From NCBI GenBank assembly GCA_021801265.1, contig JAJYYE010000002.1:1-64000 (forward strand): a stretch of DNA of 64,000 nucleotides, written 5' to 3'. The DNA is from Pseudomonadota bacterium (lineage in GTDB: Bacteria > Pseudomonadota > Gammaproteobacteria > Halothiobacillales > Halothiobacillaceae). Positions 18,136 to 25,207 of the stretch are shown piece after piece. The translations under genes were made by a program, and so were the position numbers. The notes beneath the pieces were generated by a model that had not been told where the DNA came from, ran no database searches, and saw only the letters and a program-made list of their open reading frames with translations. The number at the start of each line of letters is the position of its first letter. Position 1 is the stretch's first letter.

Positions 18136-20101
18136 CAATCTCCTGGATAACTGTTTTCGATTGTGCCAACGGTAGCTGCTCAGCCTTTGCTGTTCCGAAA
18201 ATGTCACCCGTGATTTCGGCCATTTTCAGTACAAGATCGGCATGTGGGATGAGGTGACCTACCACTTCAGCTAATGCTTCTTCAGCAATGCCCTCAGATG
18301 GTTTTTCCTCTGATTCCGGTTTATTGGAATCCTTCTGTTTTGCCTCCTCACTTACTAGCTGTTGGGTTGTCTCCGTTTTTTGTGTTTTCGCCGCGTTGAG
18401 ATCAGTGTTCATCCCTGTGTTTTGCTGCGGCTCACCTAGCCTGGGCGGGACACTGCCCCATCCGGGGCGTTTGTATCCACGTTTGAGCCAGTCAGCCAAA
18501 ACGATTGAGGGGCGCATTGTTTTGATTTGGGGAAACGGCCAGTCAATAACTCCTGACCCTTTTTGGCTCATCAGTACCGCCTTGATCCCTCGTGGATAAT
18601 CCGAATCAAGGTCAGTACCGAACTGACTGGGAAGCATTACGTGCTCCCGGACGCGCTGGTAACTGTTTGAGATGTTGCTGGCGCCAGATGCCATGAAATT
18701 ACCCATATGCACGTTCTGGGTTGCCTGAAAGCGTTCCAGCTCACGTTCACCCAGTAATGAGCTTGCCCACTTCTGGTCATCCGGTTCTTTTAGGCGCGCG
18801 ATGATTTTGGTTGCCGTCTGGCCAGCCCATGTCGCACGAGTCTGCCGATCATAAGCCTTCTCAATCTGTTGCGTCCCCTGAATACCAAGAACAATCCGAC
18901 ACCCTTTGGAACGTGCCGCTTCCAGTGCCTGCGTAATGCTCGGTACGCGGCCCGCCTGTGGTGCTTCATCGACGATCAACCAGATTCGGCGCGCATTTGG
19001 TGCTGCGTCTGGAAGATCAAGAATCTGTCTAACTGTTTGCTCAATGATTGATGCAGCAAAGGCCTGAGAGACGCCAGTGGCCGTGGATTTGAAACCAATA
19101 ATGGCCACTTTATGCTGCTTTCCTGATAACCAGTCCAGCACCGACCACCCACTGGGCTGGCTGGGCTGCTGTCTGGCCGAATGCTCGGCTGTACCCAGAT
19201 GGATTACCTGGCTTAATCCCGACGCCATCTGTGCGAGGAAACTGGCCGTGGTCTTGCTGTCCTTGCCCATCAGATAGGCTTTTGCAATCGGACTTTCTCG
19301 CATGACCGTTTCCAGTAACAGCTCGTAGTTTGCAAGCATGGCGGCGGCACTTTGTGCCAGGTGCATAGCGCCCCATTCGGTGCCGTATTTGGTTTGCAGA
19401 TCGGCAATAATCGCCGTTAGAAGCCCTTGCGCGCCTCGCGCCCAGATCGGGTCTTTCTCATTGGTCGGAATCAGGGTTTCCGCAAGTGATTCAGCCTCAA
19501 TACGCGTCTGGATGTCATGGCCCATTCTCCATATCGCACTGCGAGAATCCCAAGGAGCCAACAGGGTAAAGTGATTGTCCGGCCACTTTTCCTGAAAGTC
19601 GCCCTTGAAGCTGAAAATCAGCATCAAGTCGCCGCGTGCATGAATCTGATGGAGAATCGGCCAGAGTATTGAGGTTTTGCCTGACCCAGAGCCGCCAAGT
19701 AACAGCATATGGGCTGTCTCCTGTTGCTCAGTGATGGCGATTTTCGGATGGACTTTGATGCCATCGGCTTTCTTGTCGACAAGTTGGTCAACCGATTTCA
19801 GTTCGGTCCCGCGCAGATGGATTTCCTGTTTTGCTCCACCACCACTCAACCAACCGAAGACGAGTCCGATTACTCCACCAATGGAGGCGCCGGTGATGCT
19901 GACCCAGCTCGTCAGGTGATTCCAGATAAAAACAAGATCATCCCTGTTCAGGATGTGGTGGTGAGTGGCACCGACAATAAACCACGCCACCATCAGCCCC
20001 ACGGCGGCCATTAATGTGCCCGCCATGACCGCATAGATTGGCTTTAACGCCCCGTTACCATTTTGCCAGTTGGGATTATTGAGACTGCTGCCTGTTGCCA
20101 T
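18086..20101 (-). CDS. VirD4/TrwB/TraD-like type IV coupling protein
   Basis: This 671-residue coupling protein would bring the relaxosome to a type IV secretion channel using ATP. Two N-terminal membrane segments (about residues 24-44 and 66-88) precede the ATPase domain. Walker A is GGSGSGKTS (about 134-142) and Walker B is RIWLIVDEAP (about 375). The C-terminal 120 residues are charged and low-complexity, as in TraD-type tails. An AAAGGAG site precedes the ATG. The gene follows the relaxase, the reverse of the trwB-trwC order in R388. Its 3' part holds a copy of the repeated leader motif. Confidence 0.92.
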   Translation of the reverse strand: MATGSSLNNPNWQNGNGALKPIYAVMAGTLMAAVGLMVAWFIVGATHHHILNRDDLVFIWNHLTSWVSITGASIGGVIGLVFGWLSGGGAKQEIHLRGTELKSVDQLVDKKADGIKVHPKIAITEQQETAHMLLLGGSGSGKTSILWPILHQIHARGDLMLIFSFKGDFQEKWPDNHFTLLAPWDSRSAIWRMGHDIQTRIEAESLAETLIPTNEKDPIWARGAQGLLTAIIADLQTKYGTEWGAMHLAQSAAAMLANYELLLETVMRESPIAKAYLMGKDSKTTASFLAQMASGLSQVIHLGTAEHSARQQPSQPSGWSVLDWLSGKQHKVAIIGFKSTATGVSQAFAASIIEQTVRQILDLPDAAPNARRIWLIVDEAPQAGRVPSITQALEAARSKGCRIVLGIQGTQQIEKAYDRQTRATWAGQTATKIIARLKEPDDQKWASSLLGERELERFQATQNVHMGNFMASGASNISNSYQRVREHVMLPSQFGTDLDSDYPRGIKAVLMSQKGSGVIDWPFPQIKTMRPSIVLADWLKRGYKRPGWGSVPPRLGEPQQNTGMNTDLNAAKTQKTETTQQLVSEEAKQKDSNKPESEEKPSEGIAEEALAEVVGHLIPHADLVLKMAEITGDIFGTAKAEQLPLAQSKTVIQEIDDEQYDDEQFIPDSEL
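18356..18374 (-). promoter_or_regulatory. Leader motif, copy A (inside coupling-protein gene)
   Basis: On the minus strand this reads GGAGACAACCCAACAGCTA, identical to copy E. It is in frame as coding sequence (ETTQQLV) near the 3' end of the coupling-protein gene, about 220 bases before the start of the next gene. A hairpin with arms GATTCC and GGAATC follows, as after the intergenic copies. Confidence 0.6.
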
Positions 20102-20156
20102 AGGGTTCGCTCCTTTCGGATTGTGTATGCGCCCACTGAATTGTGGGCGTCACCTA

Positions 20157-20175
20157 TAGCTGTCAGGTTGTCTCC
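20157..20175 (-). promoter_or_regulatory. Leader motif, copy B (upstream of coupling protein)
   Basis: The minus strand reads GGAGACAACCTGACAGCTA beginning 13 bases after the relaxase stop. A hairpin with arms CGCCCAC and GTGGGCG follows, then AAAGGAG and the coupling-protein ATG at 20101. Same layout as the other copies. Confidence 0.7.
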
Positions 20176-20187
20176 TGCACTGAGCGT

Positions 20188-22986
20188 CTATTGCTGGAAC
20201 ATTGACATTTCCATCTCCATTTCAGGTTCAATGGTGATGTGGGGTTCCTGTCGATCCAGTTCCTGCTGGAGTTCTCTTCTCACCTCTTCCTTGATTTCAT
20301 CAAGGTGATGGAGCTTTTCTCCATTCTTCAGGAGCGAGAGCGCATCAGTTCCTGTCTGACGCTCCGCAGAGCGAATCCAGTTTCTTTTAAGCTGGTCGAT
20401 GTTATCCGTGATGATTTCGAGTTCGTAGCGCTGCCGTGTGCAGGTGACATAAGCGGCTTCCGCCGTCGCGGTTCTGGATGCCTCAGCGGCGCCGATGACC
20501 TTATCAATGCTCTTCCCTTGACTGCGGTAGTCCGTGATGCAGTACGCATAATCGATGTGTGCCCCGCCTGTATTGATTTCTATCTTCGTGCCGTTGCTGT
20601 CAATGATGGCCTTGCCATCCTTGACCTCCGTAACCACACCAATCTGATTATTTTTCGTTTTTGTTGACCGGTCGTTATTTGTAAATATGATTTTGTCGCC
20701 TGGGGCAATATCAATCTGGCGTGGATTGAAGACCTGTATTTTTTTGACTTGAATCTTTGAAGCGTCGATGGTCTGAAGTGAGCCGTCTTCACGTTTGACC
20801 TGAATCTGGTTCTTATTGATGTCCGCCGCGATCACTTCAAGCTGTTCGCCCTCCCTACCCATGGTTTTAATGATCTGCCCCGGTTTGTAGCTTCGGGCTA
20901 GGCGCCTTTGTGCCCGTGTCATATCGGCCTTGTCTAGCGTGGTGGCGCTGACCGAGTGGCTACTGACCTCACCCACCTTGACCAACCCTGTGCGAACCTG
21001 TTGGTTCACCCGTTTTCTAACGTCATTCGTACCACTCAATACAAGCGTGCGTGCGCGCTGTTCGGAGGTCAGTTCCAGGTATCGCGCGGCGGTGGCGGTG
21101 GCAATGGCCTGACGGCGCGCTTCCGTCTTTTCTTGTGTGGTAATTTGGCGTTCTGGCTTGTCAGGCAGGGTGACTTCAACCTTGGTGACATATTTTGAGA
21201 CCAGCTCGACCGCATTTCTGGTATTGCCCTTTGCAAACTCATGGGCAATGTCGAGCAGTTCCTGTTTTTTCTGCCTGTTAATTTCGGTAATTTCAGCGTA
21301 ATTGATGGCTTTTGAACTCATGAGTTGGGCAAATGGACTGCCCGCCTCAACGGCGCCGAGCTGTTTTGGATCGCCAACCATAACCAGCCGGTCATCCTTA
21401 CCCATATTCAGAAGGAGTGCCTCTGCATCACGGGCTGATACCATCCCGGCTTCATCCAAGATCAGCAAGCGAGGGCCAGCGGCTTCGTCCTTGAGATTAA
21501 ACTCGGCCAGTGTCATGGTGGCATCAGCTCCGGCTGATTTAAGTTCATCTGCGGCAGCGCTGGAGGGCGCAATGCCCACAACGGTCAGCCCCTGGGATTT
21601 GGCCAGTTCAGCAACAGTTTTCATGGCGGTAGTTTTACCAGCCCCGGCGGCACCGACAATGCCCGACACCTGATCGGTTGTGGTGGCGGTCAGATTGATC
21701 GCTCTTCTTTGGCCTTCACTGAATCTGAACCCTTGGGCTTTTTCAGCGTCTTCAATCAGTTGCCGCGTGTCTCCACTGCCAATCAGTGCTGGGTTCAATC
21801 CCTTCCCTTGCTGTGCCAGTAACAGGATTCGTTGCTCCCGTTTCAGAGTGTCGCGGGTGACCATCTTCCGTTTGATTCCATCCTCAATCTCAAAGACGTC
21901 TCCGACTGAGGTGGCACCCTGTATGGCTTTGTCTACCGCACTCAGCGTCGCACCTTCACTCATGTGGTTGATGAGCGCATCCAGCCGCACGGCGTCCTTG
22001 TTGATGACACTGGTACGTTCGGTCAAATGTTCGAAGGTATGGTCCAGATCAATCGCCGGCGGAGTCACTGAAACACGGGGTCCAACGGGTTGACTGAGAT
22101 CAAGCCCAGCTTCGGTTGCGCGCTGTTTCCATTCCTCATGCTGCTCCTCGGCTGATAACTGGGCTTTCCCTTGCCGGGTGGCCAGTGTGACGGCTGTTTT
22201 CAGTTCGCTACTGGCGTGGTCTCGGTCTGTCCCAAGCTCTTCCAGGGCCTTGTCAATCTGTCCTCGCCTGCGGCTGAATGTCTCAATTTGTTCATCGGTA
22301 ATCTGGGCCAGCTCGAACCCTTCCTCGGATTTACGCAGTTCATACCCCATCTCCAGGAGCCGTCTGGCCAGCTCGGCACGGTAGGCTGCTCCGGCCAATT
22401 TGATGCCGTCCTGCCCCCAGGCAAAATCAATCCCCCTCAACTTTCCGGTTTTTGGGTCAACCGTCACATTCGATACGATGCAATGACTATGGAGCAGGGC
22501 ATCCGCGATGCCGTCCACGGTGCGCGCGTCTTCATGTCGATAGGCGGCATAAATCAACTTCCCGCTTCGCACCACATTATGTCCGGCATGACCAAACCGA
22601 GCGGTAGCGAATTCCTGCTCAATCATGCCCATGGCCGCTCTAACGGCTGCATCATGGGCTTGAATAATACGGTCATCCCCACCGGCCAGTGCGAGCAAGG
22701 AAACTGATTTAGGTGCGCTGAATGACATGTCAATGCCAAGGCGACGATCAGGGTCTTCCTTCGCAAACCGTGTGCCATCAGGTAATTCCCCAGACAATAC
22801 TTTTTGAAGGTCGGCGGCATGAACGCTACCTGATAGTCCCAGATCAGCCGCCAAGGCCCCGCCCCAAGCGGATGGCGCACCTTTGGCATCGTAATAACCT
22901 GATTTTTGATCAGGGTGATTTTTCTTGTTCTCGGCATAGTCAATGATGTCTAACGGATTGCCCTTAAGATTCTTGATGCGCAACAT
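20188..22986 (-). CDS. MobF-family (TrwC/TraI-like) conjugative relaxase-helicase
   Basis: This 932-residue protein would nick oriT, stay covalently attached to the strand and unwind it. The relaxase domain fills the first 300 residues, with tyrosines at 17 and at 31-32, equivalent to the two tyrosine sets of TrwC. The metal-binding histidines are in LLHSHCIVSN (about 163-165) plus an upstream RHED. The SF1 helicase domain has Walker A GAAGAGKTT (about 443-451) and LLILDEAGM. Its ribosome site lies inside a strong hairpin (22991-23020), which suggests translational control. Confidence 0.93.
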   Translation of the reverse strand: MLRIKNLKGNPLDIIDYAENKKNHPDQKSGYYDAKGAPSAWGGALAADLGLSGSVHAADLQKVLSGELPDGTRFAKEDPDRRLGIDMSFSAPKSVSLLALAGGDDRIIQAHDAAVRAAMGMIEQEFATARFGHAGHNVVRSGKLIYAAYRHEDARTVDGIADALLHSHCIVSNVTVDPKTGKLRGIDFAWGQDGIKLAGAAYRAELARRLLEMGYELRKSEEGFELAQITDEQIETFSRRRGQIDKALEELGTDRDHASSELKTAVTLATRQGKAQLSAEEQHEEWKQRATEAGLDLSQPVGPRVSVTPPAIDLDHTFEHLTERTSVINKDAVRLDALINHMSEGATLSAVDKAIQGATSVGDVFEIEDGIKRKMVTRDTLKREQRILLLAQQGKGLNPALIGSGDTRQLIEDAEKAQGFRFSEGQRRAINLTATTTDQVSGIVGAAGAGKTTAMKTVAELAKSQGLTVVGIAPSSAAADELKSAGADATMTLAEFNLKDEAAGPRLLILDEAGMVSARDAEALLLNMGKDDRLVMVGDPKQLGAVEAGSPFAQLMSSKAINYAEITEINRQKKQELLDIAHEFAKGNTRNAVELVSKYVTKVEVTLPDKPERQITTQEKTEARRQAIATATAARYLELTSEQRARTLVLSGTNDVRKRVNQQVRTGLVKVGEVSSHSVSATTLDKADMTRAQRRLARSYKPGQIIKTMGREGEQLEVIAADINKNQIQVKREDGSLQTIDASKIQVKKIQVFNPRQIDIAPGDKIIFTNNDRSTKTKNNQIGVVTEVKDGKAIIDSNGTKIEINTGGAHIDYAYCITDYRSQGKSIDKVIGAAEASRTATAEAAYVTCTRQRYELEIITDNIDQLKRNWIRSAERQTGTDALSLLKNGEKLHHLDEIKEEVRRELQQELDRQEPHITIEPEMEMEMSMFQQ

Positions 22987-22990
22987 AAAA

Positions 22991-23034
22991 AGCTCCTGTG
23001 TGATGTCTCACACAAGAGCTGTCAGGTTGTCTCC
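22991..23034 (-). promoter_or_regulatory. Leader motif, copy C, with ribosome-site hairpin of the relaxase gene
   Basis: The minus strand reads GGAGACAACCTGACAGCT (23017-23034), starting 20 bases after the previous stop. Its last four bases begin a 13-bp stem (arms 23008-23020 and 22991-23003, loop GACA, one G-U pair). The other arm contains AGGAG, the only ribosome site for the relaxase ATG at 22986. Folding would hide that site. Confidence 0.75.
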
Positions 23035-23053
23035 GATAAACCTCAATCTCTAA

Positions 23054-23662
23054 TCAATTAATTCCAGCCATGCACCAAGAAATTCCGGGGTTACAGAGAA
23101 CAGTGTCCCCATGACTAGCCCAAGAGTAATTTTCGTTCGGCCAAGTGGTGCCATACCCAGCGTTTGGGATAATCACCAGACTATTATTGCTGATGCTCGC
23201 ATAACTCCAATAAGGGTTACCCCATCCTTGATTGAATGCACCAGTCAAATCAAAGCTCGTGCCGCCTCCAGTGCTGCCCACCACATACATAAGTTGCCAA
23301 CTGGGGGCGAACGGGGGCTTTTTCATCATCAGAATTTGGCCATTTGACTGGATGCTCATCCTCTCGTAGATGGAACCCTGCCAAAACCAAATCACTGATC
23401 CAGCGGGTGGCCAGAGTGAAGCCATAGATGGGGGCGGAGCTGATTGACAAGCCAGCCCCATCCATGACGAACCATTCCACGTGGGCGCACTTGTTTGGGT
23501 CTGATTTGCTCCACAAGATGGTGGCGGGATTGCGGCAGAGGAAATCGCCGTGGAGCAGGTTGAGTCCTGTTGGCCAGGTATGGCGCAGTTGCCTGCAAGT
23601 ACGGGAACAAAAGGTAACGCCAGCCCCAAGGCCAGGGTGGCGTATGCAACGATTCTTTTCAT
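23054..23662 (-). CDS. Secreted protein of unknown function in transfer operon
   Basis: The ATG at 23662 gives a clean signal peptide (MKRIVAYATLALGLALPFVP, cleavage after VLAG). The mature part of about 180 residues is rich in Ser, Pro, Trp and Cys, with six cysteines that could form disulfides. The sequence NPGISWCMAGIN ends it. Trp/Gly-rich beta-type sequence suggests an extracellular adhesin-like or pilus-associated role, but I recognise no family. It lies between the lipoprotein gene and the relaxase, each preceded by the leader motif. Confidence 0.65.
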   Translation of the reverse strand: MKRIVAYATLALGLALPFVPVLAGNCAIPGQQDSTCSTAISSAAIPPPSCGANQTQTSAPTWNGSSWMGLACQSAPPPSMASLWPPAGSVIWFWQGSIYERMSIQSNGQILMMKKPPFAPSWQLMYVVGSTGGGTSFDLTGAFNQGWGNPYWSYASISNNSLVIIPNAGYGTTWPNENYSWASHGDTVLCNPGISWCMAGIN

Positions 23663-23703
23663 AAAACACTCTCCGACAGTCAATTGAGGACGTCCCTCAC
23701 TAC

Positions 23704-23722
23704 TAGCTGTCAGGTTGTCTCC
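23704..23722 (-). promoter_or_regulatory. Leader motif, copy D (upstream of secreted protein)
   Basis: The minus strand reads GGAGACAACCTGACAGCTA, beginning seven bases after the lipoprotein stop. A hairpin with core TGAGG/CCTCA follows, then CTGTCGGAGAGTGTTTT directly before the ATG at 23662. Hairpin and last block closely match copy G in front of the ParA-like gene. Confidence 0.7.
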
Positions 23723-23728
23723 TGAATT

Positions 23729-24022
23729 TCAATTTGCCTGCGTCATCACCCACTTGCCGCCGATTTTCTGGAAGTGTACAGGGGCGGTCTTGTCCTGTTT
23801 TTCACCGAAAGCCGAGGATGCCACCTCGACAAGGCAGTTATAACCATCGCCTGATTTGCTACATCCCTTGCTGGTGACCTTTTCAATTTTGAAAGCGTCC
23901 CCCATCCCGGCGGCGGATTGCTGGATGGTTGCCTTGATGTCGGAGTCGCTGGGACCACTTGAGCATCCAGCAAGGGTGACGGCTGTGGCGATCAAGGCGG
24001 CTGTGATAATGATTTTTTTCAT
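23729..24022 (-). CDS. Small lipoprotein
   Basis: This 97-residue product has a lipoprotein signal ending in VTLAGCSS, so it is lipidated after export. The mature domain contains two cysteines (KGCSKSGDGYNC) and ends PVHFQKIGGKWVMTQAN, a compact single domain. Small lipoproteins in transfer regions often act in entry or surface exclusion; that is only a possibility here. It is preceded by leader motif copy E. Confidence 0.7.
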   Translation of the reverse strand: MKKIIITAALIATAVTLAGCSSGPSDSDIKATIQQSAAGMGDAFKIEKVTSKGCSKSGDGYNCLVEVASSAFGEKQDKTAPVHFQKIGGKWVMTQAN

Positions 24023-24081
24023 GGTTGGACTCTCTGTATTGAATTTGGGGTATTGCCCGGCGATTCATGCCGGGTCATTTA

Positions 24082-24100
24082 TAGCTGTTGGGTTGTCTCC
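24082..24100 (-). promoter_or_regulatory. Leader motif, copy E (upstream of lipoprotein)
   Basis: The minus strand reads GGAGACAACCCAACAGCTA, three bases after the stop of the LPD29-like gene. A hairpin with arms CCCGGC and GCCGGG follows, then the lipoprotein start at 24022. Confidence 0.7.
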
Positions 24101-24102
24101 TC

Positions 24103-24738
24103 CTATTCGTTGTCCTCCCTTAAAAAAACGTACTTCACACTTCCGAACACCTCACTCCAGGGCGTCCGGCTGTATTCGTAGATATCCTCCATACCGTTGA
24201 AATGTCCGGCCTCATACTTATCCGTGACCGCTTTCTCAATTTCCTTGCATCCAATCCCGGCCCCCTTGGGGATGGTGACGTTTATGGCGTCATAGCTGGA
24301 TTTGCGGACAGAGAACCTGACCTTTGGGTATGCTTTCCTGAGTTCTGCCCTAATATTTTTTGCAGCCACACCCGGCCCCTGGCCTTGTGTCAGGTGGCTG
24401 TATTGAGAATCAGCTTTCAGGCGTTCGACTTCGGCGGTGAATGCTTCCGCTGCCGCCGTGCGTGCTGTTTCGGCTTGCGCCTTGGCAATTGCGCAGCCGG
24501 TGATCAGGGCTGCGATTTCTTCCGTGGTTGCCAACTCGCCCTCGATGACAGAGAACCGCGCGCGGCTTGCGCTGGCTGGTTCGATCTGTTGCGCGAATGG
24601 ATGCAACTTGCGACCATCCTCCAGAGCCACGATTACATGATGTCCCTGCATCCCGATCACGGCCCCACGGCCCGGATGGTTTGCCATATCGCCGCTGTAA
24701 CGAACCCGTGTACCTGTCTGAACTGTTGCTGCTGTCAT
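24103..24738 (-). CDS. LPD29-like plasmid-associated protein
   Basis: The 211-residue product has an N-terminal small beta domain (TGTRVRYSGDMANHPGRGAV) and a C-terminal domain resembling LPD29, one of the large-polyvalent-protein-associated domains of plasmids and ICEs (AKNIRAELRKAYPKVRFSVR, then VEKAVTDKYEAGHF-like sequence and a closing strand). The role of LPD29 is unknown. It is the first gene of the minus-strand unit that ends with the coupling protein. The ATG at 24738 follows AAGAGG. Confidence 0.6.
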   Translation of the reverse strand: MTAATVQTGTRVRYSGDMANHPGRGAVIGMQGHHVIVALEDGRKLHPFAQQIEPASASRARFSVIEGELATTEEIAALITGCAIAKAQAETARTAAAEAFTAEVERLKADSQYSHLTQGQGPGVAAKNIRAELRKAYPKVRFSVRKSSYDAINVTIPKGAGIGCKEIEKAVTDKYEAGHFNGMEDIYEYSRTPWSEVFGSVKYVFLREDNE

Positions 24739-25207
24739 GATTTCTACCTCTTAAAATCGCCTGCTTTGTTGAGCTTTGATCCCTGAGCCGATTCCTGCTT
24801 TTTGCTCTGAATCGCCCGCTCGGTGCGGATTTCTGGCTTGAACCCGCTGCTTCGCGTCGCTCATCACCCTTTCGCCGTGGAATCGTTAAAAAACGGCCTC
24901 AGGGCCAATGCAGGGGTGGAGCGAAGCGGAAAGTGGCGACTGGCGCGGGCCGGAGTGACCGAGTGCAACGAGGGAGCGACAACACGGGTCGCCAAGGCCC
25001 TTGTATTGGCCCTGAGGTCGTTTTAGATTCCAATGACGGCGACAGGGTTATGAGCACGCATCAGGAAGCGGCGGGTGCCAGATAACCGTGCTGAGCGGAT
25101 CAGCGATTCAGGGAAAGCAAAAAGCGAACGTTGCCCGCGCATGGACGCGAGGGCACAAATGAAAAAACCCGCCGGGAAGCGGGTTTTGCCGGGAGGTGGA
25201 ACGTCCC
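24739..25207 (-). other. Noncoding segment with a long inverted repeat
   Basis: There is no convincing gene here. Two 20-base arms, 24890-24909 and 25005-25024, are inverted repeats with one mismatch (AAAACGGCCTCAGGGCCAAT and its complement). They enclose 95 bases rich in small GC dyads. A rho-independent terminator follows at 25165-25187. The segment contains the promoter region of the LPD29-like operon, and the repeat could be a protein-binding or single-strand structure. Confidence 0.6.
25165..25187 (-). terminator. Rho-independent terminator of the DotA-like operon
   Basis: An 8-bp stem (25165-25172 with 25179-25186, loop of six) is followed on the minus strand by a run of Ts. It lies about 20 bases past the stop of the DotA/TraY-like gene at 25208. 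Confidence 0.85.

Noticed and set aside
24823-25026. Plus-strand frame across the 20-base inverted repeat
   Set aside because: Its coding capacity follows from the repeat arms and GC-rich core; no ribosome site or family resemblance was seen.
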